Positions 32,483-44,016 of a stretch of 64,000 nucleotides of DNA are shown here, piece after piece. This DNA is from Favolaschia claudopus. Lineage: Eukaryota; Basidiomycota; Agaricomycetes; Agaricales; Mycenaceae. The notes beneath the pieces are model-generated. The model made no database searches. It had not been told where the DNA came from and saw only the letters and a program-made list of their open reading frames with translations. The stretch's first letter is position 1. Each line of letters opens with the position of its first letter. Both the position numbers and the translations under genes were made by a program. The stretch spans positions 248,001 through 312,000 of the forward strand of contig JAWWNJ010000195.1 of NCBI GenBank assembly GCA_037176885.1. The letters are read 5' to 3'.

Positions 32483-34460
32483 TCACGAGATAAAATATTG
32501 CGCAACACGATTTACCACAACAGATTTGTTACCGCTTTTGGGCAAGTTGAATTCGCGGCAGAAAGAGTGCAATACCGCTAAGGTTGTCTTCTCCAACAAT
32601 TGAACACCCGGGGTGTCTTCCTCTGCTTCGGATTCAGAGGAAGGTCCGTCCGCAGCTGCACGCTCCTTAAAAATCTGACTGAACCCGGTGAGTGCTTCAT
32701 TTAAATAATCGAAAAGTAGCTGTCCGTGGGTGTCAGCATAATCCCAATCAGCTGCAACCGTCTTCAGTCTCTCCACGGATGTGCAAACATGCGCCTTGTT
32801 AACAATGGAATTGAGAATGTGCCGAGGAAGAAAATATTCACAGGGTTCTTCGGGGCGAGTGCGGATCTGGGCCCATATACGGTGCCGCCAACGGTCGAGC
32901 ATCTGTTCCATAGATTCCTTCATCGGCTTTTGAAATGCATAAAAGGTTCCATCCGACCGTATTCGAGGCTCCGCCGCTGTCTGTTGTTTGGCGTCGAAAA
33001 ATTGCACCCATTTCGCAGTTTCGGCCAAGTATGCGGCAAAGCCGTCAGGCTCACAGATTGGAACACAACAACCTGGGCGAGGAATAAATGCCTCGCCGTC
33101 GTGCTGCATGGTAACCGCCCGGCAACATTTTTCAGCTGTAGGGTTGTACCATTGAACCACAGCCGGGGGCAGCTTTTTCCGCCTCTCCAACTCCGCCAGG
33201 TGTTTGGGGTTTGTTGGATCAACTCCATCCGGGGGTTCAACTAGCCACGATGGCGCAAATGCACCAACAACGGCAGGAAGCCCATCCCTCCCGGCCCGGC
33301 CCAACTTTTGGTCTTTGTCGGCTTTTGACGTCGGAAGGTCGGTGAGAACAGCGAGACGTATATTGGGGACATCAAAGCCGTATGTAGCCGTGTCAGTGAC
33401 AATTAGCACTCGAACATGTCCAGCTTTGAAGTCCTCGATTAGCTGTTGGCGTTCCTCAAATGGCAGGAGGCTGTTGTACGTGCGAATGATTTTGTCCCGG
33501 TTGGGAAGTGAAGGAGGTAGAAGGCCGTCAAGAAATTCTTCGAGCTCGTTTCCGCGTTTGATGTAGTCGGCAAAAACACGGCAAAAACAATGGTCTCGGG
33601 AATTTGTTTGATGTCGACCAAGTCGAACGGAATAATGAATGAATAATCCAGAAATTGGCCATTGCTGGTAGGATGCTGTAATATGCGCGGAATAAATTTG
33701 AGATTCGGGCGATCCACAGAGTAGCGTGCATTGATGTACTTGTTAGGATGGAACCCGAGAGCAGCAGCCATTGACAATGCCTCTACAGGTGTTGCAGTGG
33801 CAGTAGCTGCAGCCCAAATGACGGAACTGTTGAGGCGAACCCGCATGTTCAACAGGGAGATGTAACCGCTTTGGAAGATTCCGTCGTGCCCAACTAAATG
33901 TGCTTCATCAATGGACAGCCAGCGCACGGAATTGATAAACGAGGGGCGCCGAAGAAGAGCCTTCATATCCGCTTCATTGAGCATAGCAGGCGTCATGACG
34001 GCAATGCGAATATCGTCTCCGGCTTCGAGTTCTTTGAATAGATCGCGTCCGGTGAGTCTAGTATTGCGGACCGTGTCCTGATTGATAGCAAGAGCACGAA
34101 GCCCGCGGCGGGATGCAACATCAGCCTGAAGACATGTTCAGTAATTAGGACCTATTAGGGACTTGCAATCACGCACCTGTTGTTCTACGAGAACTTTGGT
34201 CGGCACAATCATCAACGCGGTGCCCTTCTCACTGCGGGCTTGGGCTGCAATACTCTAGGTCCGGACTGCAGGGCCAAAGTTTTCCCCATGCTCGTTCCAG
34301 CAACACAGAAGACATCCTCCCCAGCATTAATATGCATTGCCAACTCCGGCTGATGAGGGTAAACTTCGCGGACTTGAGCCCTTGTACGCAGCAATTCCTC
34401 CATCCATTCGCGTGAATTAACGGCGTGATCCGAGCAAAATGAGGGTGTGGGTGGTGCCAT
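32483..34460 (-). pseudogene. RecQ-like SF2 DNA helicase, frameshifted
   Basis: This is an ATP-dependent 3'-5' DNA helicase of the RecQ family. The start ATG is at 34460. Motifs in order are: YPHQPELAMHI in the Q-motif/motif 0 position, GTSMGKTLAL (Walker A, ~34290), LSIDEAHLVGHDG (DEAH box, ~33918), AAATATATPVEAL (motif III, ~33800), VTDTATYGFDVPN (motif V, ~33395) and DQKLGRAGRDG (motif VI, ~33310). A Cys-rich segment (CCRAVTM...CCVPICEP) in the usual zinc-subdomain position comes next, then a long C-terminal region ending NRVAQYFIS at 32483. One intron is clear (34126-34176). The frame is broken near 34255 and again near 33585 in a T run, so this copy is probably inactive or contains sequence errors. 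It is longer and more complete than the fragment at 15691. Its pairing with the DUF6589-type gene between inverted repeats suggests a role in element mobility. Confidence 0.85.
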
Positions 34461-34768
34461 TGAGTTAGAAATAAATTATTCTTTGCTCATCCAGAGAGCA
34501 GACGCGTCAAAGACGAGTAAAACGAGCGGATTTCGGTGAGAGCGCGACGCGTTGAGAGAATGATGGCGTTGGCATGTGACCGAACGACTTTCCATAACGG
34601 GAGCCGTCATCATGCCGAATAGAACTCCGCCCATCAATTGTCGCTTCTCAGCCGACCCCCATCACGCGTCCAAGACTTTATATACGGTTGAACGACTATC
34701 TTCAAAAAAGTATAATATGATTTGTATGCCATTTCCTGGCCTACAGTAGGGGGATCTTGCGCAAATTG

Positions 34769-35570
34769 TCACCGGCTAGAGCAAAAACGAATCAAACGAT
34801 GAGTCCGTGTTCATTCCGCGTGTTTGCAGCCAAGGATCAGGCGCAACAATGCCGCCATCACCCTGGATCAAGCGGAATCACTCAAGGATCAGCTTGACGG
34901 CTCGCGCATCACTCAGAAAGATCATCTATCACAGATCTATCAATTACATCAAAACGCTCTCCTGCACAGCTTATTGCTTTTCGGTGACGGCTCTGATAAA
35001 AGGGGGAGCAAGCTCCCCCAATAAAGTCTTGTTTATGAGACTATGTTGAACGACTATCTTCAAAAAAGTATATAAAGTCTTGTTTATGAGACTAGACACG
35101 GCCATGACTTGCGAGCAAGGGCAAAAACAAGGGACCAACGGCAATTGATGCGGTACGGCAACGCCCCACAGAGTGGTGCTCCCGGCTTTGCCGATAACAG
35201 AATGGTCAACAAACGTAAGCACAAACGAACGAGCACCACTCAATCAAAACCCGTATATTGTTTCCAAAACGGCTGTACTTGGTCGCAAAGACGTCATAGG
35301 TATGATGTCGCCGGTGGCTGTATTCGCCGTTGTCAGTTTTACGATCAGTACTGATGGTAAAAGTGAACAACGGTGATTTCTACAGGCTCACCTATTGAGT
35401 ATGTAGCTTTGAGAAAGCATCTGAACACAGCCTAAGATGATTTTATCACATCCTATGAAGTCAGATTGGCTCTGGAAAATGCCCTGATTGCAGAATTGAG
35501 CAATGTGAGCCCGGGGGCCGATGTGCCGAGGAAGGCAGTCGCCGCCGCACCGACAATCAGAACATACTGT
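34769..35570. repeat. right outer end: TGAT/ATCA array and hairpin; duplicated snippets
   Basis: ATCA motifs (GGATCA, ATCACTC) cluster at 34838-34935. They are followed at 34965-35019 by the inverse of the 22.84-kb terminus, ending in GGGGGAGCAAGCTCCCCC. Beyond it, TTGAACGACTATCTTCAAAA (also at 34688) and AATAAAGTCTTGTTTATGAG (twice) are local duplications. No gene is seen in the rest. Confidence 0.5.
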
Positions 35571-36016
35571 TAGTGTTGCCGGGAGCTGAGTTGGAGCTGA
35601 ACTCGAGTTGATTGCCCATCAGCTCGCTGTCAGCTCGAGTTGACCGGAGCTGGCTCAGAGCTGATACCGGATATGGGAATCTAGTGTCCCAGGGTTCATC
35701 TTTCCACCCGAAGGGCAAAATTTTAGGGGAGAATGGACCAAATTTTTATGTGGAAGGTTTTCCTGAGCTCTCTTCAAGCTCAAACTGCTTTTTATACGTC
35801 GAAAACGGCCAAGAAACGGCCAATACAGAAACTGGGGAGGGAGTGTGATGTCACTCAGTTACACCACCCGAAATGTCACGTCGTCCGCTTTGGGTGACGA
35901 GGGTGGAGTCGACTCAGTCGAGGCGAGCTGGCATCACCTCGAGGTGCCGCTTTTGGGAAGGGATCGAGTTAGAGTTGAACTCAGCTCGGAGCTAGCTCCA
36001 GCTTCCGGCAACACTA
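35571..36016 (-). mobile_element. hAT MITE, second copy, inverted
   Basis: The same ends and internal sequence as 22158-22594, in the opposite orientation. The left flank CATACTGT and the right-flank GATACTGT (two bases beyond the end) form an imperfect duplication. The MITE at 36023 follows only six bases later. Confidence 0.85.
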
Positions 36017-36022
36017 CTGATA

Positions 36023-36653
36023 CTGTAGCACTTTGTATGGGTGAAACGTAACGCGTAACGCCCGCCCTGTTTCGTTTCAACGGTAACGCATAACGGTCGG
36101 GTGGTTTCCCTGAGGACTGCGTGACATACAAAGATGTCGAATTATCATGTTTGTGGCTGTAAAATCTAGCTGAATCTACTGCTGTAACCCTCCTCCTCCT
36201 CACTGCACGCAATCACTCTCTACAGTCTTCGTCAAGATAGAACCGGTACGGTGCATCGGAGACCATGGGCAAGGTGCTGGGAAGGTGTACCAGAAGCTGG
36301 CCGAGGTAATTTAACTAGTCGCTCGAAGAGGGCTTGTGGTGGACCCGTCGCTGGTTTAGGTGTCTGAGCGTGCGCCACGGCACAGAAAAAAAAAAAAAAA
36401 CAAATGGTGTATTACGGAGCCCGTAACAGGAGAAATGCAATCACAAAGGGCTATGGATACAAAGAAAGCATAAACGAGAGCTAAAAATTGCCCAGAATCC
36501 GTTCAACGTTTGGAAATAGATTTTATCGGTGTTTGCCCGCCCGTTTCCAAAATTCTATGATGTCACGCATAACGCTGAGGCCGTTTCTGGTTTCCATGCG
36601 TAGCGTTTCCAGTCACGCTCGAGGGTCTGTTTCACCCATACAAAGTGCTACAG
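36023..36653. mobile_element. mariner-type MITE (631 bp)
   Basis: Inverted ends CTGTAGCACTTTGTATGGGT and partner are flanked by TA on both sides (36021-36022, 36654-36655). Internal GTAACGC/GCGTTAC motifs are repeated in both orientations. A poly-A run (~36388) has no coding context. The right end abuts the Copia fragment and marks where that fragment is cut. Confidence 0.8.
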
Positions 36654-36655
36654 TA

Positions 36656-38320
36656 CCAGATATTGAAGGTAAGAGATCCTCCCAATGGAGGTATTTCAGG
36701 CGCAACAGGATTTTCTTGCGGGCAATGTGCTCAGAGATTGATGTCGGGTTGATTGGGACAGGAATGCCGAATGCGAGAAGGAGTTTCCCGTTTTATTGCA
36801 TGCCTGTGCTAATGCTCTCTGTGTCTGTGTCCCCCCTTTGCCGAAATTAAAAATTTTCTGGTGCTCCCACTGGCTCGACGATCTCATCGATGACGCTCTC
36901 ACTGTCTGAAGGCTCTCTCTCCTGCTCTGGGCGGAAGAGGAACTCCCACTGGGTTTGGGGTAGTCTTGACTCATCAAGGATAGATGTGTCTGTCTCCCCA
37001 GTTTCGTCAAAACGGACATGTCGGCTGTGGAAGATGGCCTTCGTCTTCACGTCAAGCAGGCGGTAGGCTTTCTTCCCGTCTCCAACATCCCCATTTCCAT
37101 AACCAAGCATGATGCAACGCCGACCACGGTTTGAGAATTTCCCAACGCGTTTGTCTTTTGGTATCAAGGCGTAACCTGTGCAGCCAAATGGTCGAAACTC
37201 GAGCGGGTCAACCTTGCGTTTGAAGAGTGTCTCGTATGGGGGTACACCACCGTTCGAGGAGTACGGACGTCGTCCCAGCACGTAGGAGGCGCAGCCCATT
37301 GCCTCCTTCCAGAAGTTCTGAGGAAGGCCAGAGTCGATGAGCATGGTGAGGGCGGTCGATACTAGCGTTTGGTTTGCGCGTTCCGCCACGCCATTCTGTT
37401 CGGGGGTATCTGCAGCGGTAGTGTGGTGGATGATTCCACTAGCCTTTAGCTCTGCCTCCAGTTCGTTAGAGGTGAACTCCCCCCCCGTTATCAGTGCGCC
37501 AGAAGTCAATGAAGTTCTCAGAGAATATGATCTCCTCGATCTCTTCCTCAAAGAAAGCTTGTACGTTCGCCTTCCATTGTTTAAATGCAGCATGCACATC
37601 ACTTTTCTTCTTGAGGTAAAGCACCCAGTCAAAGCCGCTATGGTCATCAAAGAACGTGATCCAGTAACGGTAGCCGTCTCGAGATTGTAGGCTGACTGGT
37701 CCACCAACGTCACTGTGTATGATTTGTAGTGGCGTGTTGCCCGTTGACGTCCCTCCGTTGGGAAAGGCTGCTTGCGCATCTTGCCTTGTGCACAGGCATG
37801 ACAGAATTTCGGAGTGCCAGTGACTCGGTCAACGCCTTTCAGATGTCCCTTCTTGACCATGCGCTCAAGGCTATCCATTCCCACGTGGGCCATCCGGCGG
37901 TGCAGAAGGTTGATGTCGACAGCAGCCAGTGCGTGTTCCTCCTGCACCACCGGCTCAGCGGTAAGATGGTAGAGGCCTTGGTCATGGTTTACTTCCAAGA
38001 CGACGTCACCGTCGCGGTCGAGAACATGTCCACCCGTCTTCCCAAAGATTGAGGTCAGGTTAGCGTACTGGGCTAGCTTCTGCACGGAGATGAGGGAGAT
38101 TTGGAATGAAGGAACGTAAAGGACGTTTGAGAGCGTGAGCAGTGTCTGCTTCCCCGAGAATCTGGATCTCCCCAATCCCGGTGGCATCAGCAAATGACTC
38201 ATCCCCAAAGCGTTCTTTTCTTGGGGGTTTGAGCTGCCTAAAGGTCTTTGCGATGAACCACTCCAAGACAGGCACCATGGGCGTTGACGCGCCGGTATCG
38301 AGGATTGTGGGAGTATATAC
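36656..38320 (-). pseudogene. Ty1/Copia polyprotein fragment, inverted
   Basis: This is a partial copy of the same Copia family as the element at 54.8 kb. Reading right to left it starts within the protease (DTGAST...MVP, ~38300) and passes through FGDESFADATGIGEIQ. The GAG-pre-integrase zinc region follows (LLHRRMAHVG ... CHACAQGK, ~37905-37760), then the integrase core including AADTPEQNGVAERANQT (~37410) and the KRVGKFSNRGRRCIMLGY segment. It ends at an acidic linker. Gag, reverse transcriptase and RNase H are absent, as are both LTRs. One frameshift near 37745 and a second near 37487 put about 85 codons of the integrase core out of frame before it recovers; other breaks flank the protease. 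The lower-coordinate end stops at the MITE border. Confidence 0.9.
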
Positions 38321-40598
38321 TAGAAACGAAAACGAAAACGACTATATATAGAATAGCCGATAGATGGCCGGCGGTGCCCGTCGGCAGCCAGTTCAGAAAC
38401 GAAAATGAAGTAGTCGGCACGGAACAGCTTAAGCGGTCGGCTCGATATTGCCATCACGCCAAGTGTCACGGTCACGTAAGTACATGCTGGCCAACACCTC
38501 TATGTCGCGCATTCGTCTCTCGACGATACTGCTATCTATGCTTGTTTCTCAAGTCCTGGGCTACTTAAATTCAAGACTACTCCCAAACTGAGCCTCATCT
38601 TTTCAAGATCCAACAAATACAGGCCAGCCGCTAGAATGCATTAACTGAGCAGTGAGAACTCGCGAATAAGCGCGGAAAGCGAGAATTGTTTCAGTCAAGT
38701 TGAAGCGGAGAGAGTTCTGAACGGGGTAAGTCGACCCTGAGGCTCAAAATATGTATATAAAGGAGAGGGAAATACGGTCATTCTGTCCAGTGCTCTCCCG
38801 CAATACAGGCCCGGGGCTTGAGCACAAACTTAACTACTATAAGCGATCGCTACCGGCTGCGAGTTCATCCAAACTTCGTACGGTTCATTCATCTCTATCC
38901 GTTTGAATGATTGTTGATATTATTTGAAGGTCTCTCTCCGTCCAATGCTATCATTGATGTTGATGAACTGTTTGGTTCCCCTCCAATTAGCATCCGGGAC
39001 TTGTCTGATGACGAGTTTGATTACGCTGCGGCACTCAATTCGGATGTTATGAGTCCGATTTTGAAGAAAATGGCCCGTGACTATTCAATGCCGGGTGTCG
39101 ATGATGATGAATCTAACTAATCCAGCATGTTCTTGACACAGTAGAATACATTATAGTGTTGCCTAGAAATAATTTTGCTTTGAAACAGTGCAAGGGTTCG
39201 AGTCAACAGAGTGTTCAGGTTATTAGGACTCAATATTAGCTGAATATCAACGCAATAACCAATTTGGTGGCACTATCAACATACAACCAGCCTGAAATAA
39301 TTCTTCCAAGCAGTCACTACGCCGCAATCTGACAATGGACGCGAGATATTGAGACGCAAAATAAGGCACGTGACCGTGTACTCTCTTTCCGGTGTGTGTT
39401 GTCTTTCTACCCATTCTGATGATAAACTAGTACTGGGCCATAACTCTTTGGATAGCTAGTTTGAATTAATTCTAGTAGTATTCCCAAATTTAGGCTTCCC
39501 TGAATCCTTAAGTGGTTCACAATTTATAAGGGAATGACCAGCTCCCTTCAAATTGAGTAACCGGTTCAAAAAGTGGGCCTTTCTCGAAATTGTGATGATA
39601 ATTTCCACTGAAACTTAGGGGACAGTGGTATTGACCCTAGGAAAGGCTGCATGCTAAATCCAGGCTTCCCTGAAATAGTGCTTTACATGTTATTGCGCAA
39701 ATGATTTGCTTTGCCCAAACTTTGTCACATGCCGCAAGCAAGTAAGAATTTGCTTGCTGCAATGCTGGGCCACCCTCTATGACTTACAACCTGGTAAGCA
39801 TTCTTAATTAGCACCATAGTAATCTATCTATACCATACACCGGGTCACTAATATGAGGATGGCAAATCGGCGGTGGATTTTGAGTGCAAGGTGACCTAGA
39901 ACAGCCACTCGGACATCCCCGAAACACGGCTGATGAGATCACATATGTGACTGTAACATCAAACACGGCTGCTTTGCCGTGTTGATACCGGTCATTTTCT
40001 TTCTGAATGCTCGGATTGATGAACTTGATGGCCTGGCAGGCCGGCTGATACATATCAACTAGCCGCATTTTCGTTTTCGATTTTCGTTTATACCGTATAG
40101 TTGTGCAAGTAAACTTTCCGAATGGATTCCAAGGTCTTGGCAACTTCAGGGCCCATTTTCTCCTCTATATAAATGGCTCTGTAAATCAAACTCTCAAGGG
40201 CACTCAATTGAACACACGGTCTCCCTCAAAATCGCGAAAGAAACAGTTCAACTTCAACTTCGCAATGGCGGCCGGGAATGGCCGAGCATCTGTCAAATCT
40301 GACAGCGGATTGATCGGACCGCAATTCAAACTCCGGTCAGTGTCAGTATCAGACTATCAGTATCTGACCACCGCCATGAGTAACCGGCCACTTGTCTGGT
40401 GAACGATTTGGGTGACGCGTGACACCCAGTGAACGACCGGTCGGATTAGTACAGTAGTCTCGCGAGTGGCGCCGCATGCATCGCAAGCTGGTGAACTGAT
40501 GAGTCGGCAACGGTGGCGATGAGCACCAAGTGCTGAGAAGTCCGTGCGGAGTTAACCGATGATCGAGATAGCACGGCTAGCCTGGTGAAAGAATGAAT
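38321..40598. other. no clear gene; TATA box and short acidic ORF near 38.75-39.12 kb
   Basis: A good TATA-like box (ATGTATATAAAGG, ~38751) precedes a frame that stays open to 39120 and reads LFGSPPISIRDLSDDEFDYA with an acidic end. It lacks an ATG in frame at its start, so a spliced upstream exon would be needed. There is no recognisable family. The remainder is AT-rich non-coding sequence. Confidence 0.25.
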
Positions 40599-41791
40599 AT
40601 TAACCGTTCTTTAACGAGATGGTCTCTCGGCAGTGCAGCATCTCCTTCTCGTAAGTTTAATTTTGTCGTGTTCTCTTGAGGTAGCTGGTTGCGTTCACTC
40701 ATTGGTTGACTTTCGTTCATTTCACATCACTGCGGCCTGCGGAGTGGATATTTATTTGCTTTCGTGCTCTAAGCTCGACAAATTAGGAATTCATTTCCGT
40801 TTATCAGCTCAACAGCTTTTGCAGCTATGGACTACGCCGCAGGCAAGCAACAACAAGAGCTGAGGGTTTGTTTCTCAATTTGCTTCCTGCCGTCTCCCAC
40901 CATCGATCTCCTTCAGCAGCCGCCAACCCGAACGCTCGTGCCTTCCTTTTCAAAGCTTCAAGTCTTCAACGCTGCTGGCAGTCTGCTGCGTTGGTTTCTA
41001 CTCACAACTCTATCGATTACGCACTGCTTGGTTGTCGCTCAGTGTCGCTGCGATCTCCAAGAGTATCGCTACAGATCTGATGAACCATTGTCAAGTTTCT
41101 TTCCATTACTCGTCGAACGGTCACTTTGTGGCTTCAATATTACCCATCTTTGTCATTCAACATTGCTCTACAGCTGTTCATACTCAACGCAATCGAATTG
41201 CACTCGAATCAAGCCTTGCCACTGCCTGCCCTCAACCCCAAAAATCTTTTTTTGTTACATTTTTTCAACATGGATGGTCTGAGAATGCTGGCAAGCCTAA
41301 TCAATCAACTCATTGAATATTTTCTGCCGTCCCGTCCCAATTGATCAAATTCAAGGCACTTCATCAGAGCTCGAATGACCGCCGCCTCAATATGGTTCCG
41401 AAGATTTACAATGTTTGGGCCAACTAGGTCCTTGATGAGAACAACAAGCAACACAGTAGGTATTTGGATACAGAGATACTGGGAGACTTCTGACTCTTCA
41501 TCACTAGATCCTTGAGCTGAATCAAAGCTGTCGTGGCTTCTGAGGTACGTCGCTGAAAAAGAAAAATCGATTGGCAGCTCGCTTTCCCGGTTCAGATTCC
41601 GGTAGTGCATTCCGAGTCCATCGGAGCGAAGTGCAGCTCGTGCACTCCGTATTCTTCCACTAGTGTTGTTATCGATATTGACTTCAAACTAACATACAGA
41701 GAGCAGCGGGACGTAGAACTCAAGCGAGTCCGCCATTTATGTTCAATGTCCATGCCCCGCGGGTGCCGGAGCGAAGCGGAGGCGTATCTTG
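40599..41791 (+). repeat. 1.19-kb dispersed repeat, copy 1
   Basis: It starts ATTAACCGTTCTTTAACGAG and ends with a G/C-rich hairpin-forming stretch (GCCGGAGCGAAGCGGAGGCG). The same sequence recurs at 48010-49202 in the same orientation with a constant offset of 7411; all translated frames compared are identical. No target duplication or long inverted repeat was seen. Several open frames are present, but none resembles a known domain. A Helitron-like or unclassified element is possible. Confidence 0.85.
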
Positions 41792-42178
41792 TGTATTATT
41801 TAGCAACAATTTAGCAAATTATTATGTTTCTCGGGGGAATGGGACTGTTACTTGGGACACAGTCTACAAGCAACACGACCTGGGTGAGGGATTTGAACGC
41901 TTTTGACGTGGCCTTCGCGCTCTGTGAAGATAGCAACGTCTCCGACGCCTCCCACCGACATCTGACAGGCGCCGCGTCACTGCTAACATGGCCGAAAGTC
42001 GTATTCTATGCTAGTTATGGACTTGGAGACAGTATCTGCAACAATAAGGGAGTTTCAAGGCCGTCTAGAGAGCATTCTGAGAGGGGGGACTTGGGTTTCG
42101 CGCGCGCAAAGGGCTGACAGCGGCCATCACCGAGTCACGTGGTGCGCTACATACATCGTTGGGTCAATAGCGTTTTCT
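41792..42178. mobile_element. MITE family 1, truncated copy
   Basis: The left end is missing: it starts inside the element at TATTATTTAGCAACAATTTA, abutting the 1.19-kb repeat. The right end GGTCAATAGCGTTTTCT is intact. It carries short insertions relative to copies A-C. Confidence 0.75.
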
Positions 42179-42224
42179 GATTCTGGCGATGGAAAGGTAG
42201 CTTTTGCGAAATCCTGCAACTAGG

Positions 42225-44016
42225 TCAGCATGAATCAATGAGAAGGAAGGAGAAATATAAGACATTAACTGCGGACACTGCCTCGGAGCCGAAAAGAGTT
42301 GCACGAGAAAGAATTACCCCACAAGAACGCATGATGAGCTGCTCGTTGTGTGTGCGGCGCGAGCCGAAGTATGCGCGGAGGCGTCGATTCCCTCCTTCCG
42401 GCTTACCATCACAGCCGACCTGGACAGGACCGTCTCGCCCATGTTCGATGATGACCTCGTCATCGTCGTCATTGTCTCCAGTAATGTCCGGCATGGAGTC
42501 GGCTGGGACTGCGACCCCGGTTTTCTTGAGGCGCGAACGCAATTTGTAAAGTGTACCACGCGTAAAATACGCTGTCTCCAGTGCGCGATGAGCTGGATCG
42601 GCGCAAGTGCGATGATTTTTTGCACTATCAGCATTGCAGTCGATTACCGCGCATTTCAACTTGCGGTCCTGGTGGCCAGGACAAAAGTGCTGGAGGTTCG
42701 AAGCCAGCGGAGTTTTGCAATCGTGCGCCTTGCAACATCGGTGGCCGATAGTATCACCGTCGCAGTGGGCAGTTTGAATTTTCACTAGATCACTCAATTA
42801 GATTCAAGGAAGTGTTCAATAATTTGAGTTCGCACTGAGATTCCCGTCACCGTCTTCGAAAACGAAAAAACAAAGATCGCAGGCGTGAGGATAGGCCTCC
42901 TGACCGATCCCTTCCATGGCCTTGTTGCGTTCTGCGAGAGCTGGCCCCAGTCGGCCCTTCTAGATCTGAGTCGATTCATCGTGAGCAAGAACGAGAATAC
43001 TGCGTCTCTCCGCCTTCTCCAAGAGAAGGGAATAGAGAAAGAAGCCATTCAGCACGTCCTCCGCGCGCATGTCGAGATTCCAGCCGTCGGGGTTTGGCCG
43101 GGTGGATGACTGTACCTGCGAAGCAAACACAATCTTGTTGTTGAGGACGTGAGACTCGGTCCGAGCTAGCGCAATATTGTATATCCGAGCCCAATTCGAC
43201 GATGAAAGCCTGTACTCGTTGACGTGAAGGTATTGTTGCGCTGATAAAAGCCGCTGCTTACCATCCGAATACCATTCCATTAGCGAAGAGTTCGAGAAGG
43301 GGACTTTCAATATAAAAATGCTGAGCAACCTGAATTGAACGAGGCACTCCTCCGTAATATGTGCGCAAAGAGGTCGATTTTCGAACGTGGTAGTTTGGAT
43401 AATAGCGTCGATGACAACCTGCTATAGATGTGAATCCCACAAATTAATGCAGAGAAATAGGAAATCAGACCACGGCAATAGAGGGAAGTACTATACACTG
43501 GGGGAGCACCATTGCGAAGGGTATGCATCGTGGCCTTGTGCGACAGCGGCTCTTTCAGCGTCATGATGTCCTCCGAGTCGCGGTAATTGGGGCAGTACGA
43601 GTCTTGGCACACTCTGACAGGACGAAGCAAGTGCGCAAAAGCTTCAGTGATTCATCAGACAATTATACGACCATTAACGAAGTGGATCTACAGGTTCCGC
43701 GGCACAGAGCTGCGTCATTGTATTCTTTAATTTCCTCTTCGGTTGGTTGCACTTCGGGGTGATTCCAAATAATCTCCTTGAAAGCAGCCCAGCAAGTTTG
43801 AACCAAGTCAAGATTTTGTTAATAGACAGTGGCAGCCAGGAGCTCGAGGAGACCACAGTGAAGGAAGTCTGGAGGCCGCCTCCGATCCTCGACTTGGAAT
43901 TCGATGAGCGGCCGCGCCAAGCAAGCCATGCGTAAGAATGTCGTCAAGCTGTTGAAACTGATATCCGACAAGCAAGGATACTGGGTTTGCGCAGCGAGCA
44001 GTTGCTGGAGGCTCAT
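42225..44016 (-). pseudogene. KDZ-transposon accessory gene with CxC5 and CxC6 zinc clusters
   Basis: Reading right to left, a short N-terminal exon (from about 44016, LLAAQTQYPCLSDISF) is followed by an exon with CWAAFKEIIWNHPEVQP (~43800). The CxC5-type cluster associated with KDZ transposons comes next: CQDSYCPNYRD, then LKEPLSHKATMHTL, YCRGL, RYYPNYHV, TYYGGVPRSIQVAQHFY and LLELFANGMVFGW. After a helical stretch comes the CxC6-type cluster (CCKAHDCKTPL, FCPGH, CAVIDC, CADPAHR; 42740-42580), then an acidic tail. These clusters accompany KDZ transposases and are thought to bind zinc. Introns separate the parts. The KDZ catalytic domain is not present downstream: the gene runs into the truncated MITE at 42178. 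The long minus-strand frame to 42225 may include intron sequence at its end. Confidence 0.75.

Larger units (their letters stand above)
28196..34768. mobile_element. candidate two-gene mobile element: DUF6589-type gene plus RecQ-like helicase
   Basis: A ~55-bp inverted repeat bounds the region. The left copy (28196-28250) and right copy (34709-34768) share GCGCAAG(C/A)TCCCCC, then CTGTAGGCC and GGCATACAAATCATATT. A third copy of the motif stands alone at 23460-23516, so it behaves as a mobile repeat. Inside are two convergent genes with 3' ends ~260 bp apart and nothing else of length. No certain target duplication is visible. Both genes carry frame breaks, so this copy is probably inactive. 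The structure and the naming as one element are inference. Confidence 0.6.

Noticed and set aside
22317..35848. 78-codon frame conserved between 22317-22553 and 35612-35848
   Set aside because: It is part of the shared hAT MITE sequence, so conservation reflects copying of the element, not coding.
38911..39120. Short acidic ORF as a small secreted or pheromone-like peptide
   Set aside because: It has no in-frame ATG, no signal peptide and no C-terminal CaaX motif. It is kept only as an unassigned stretch.
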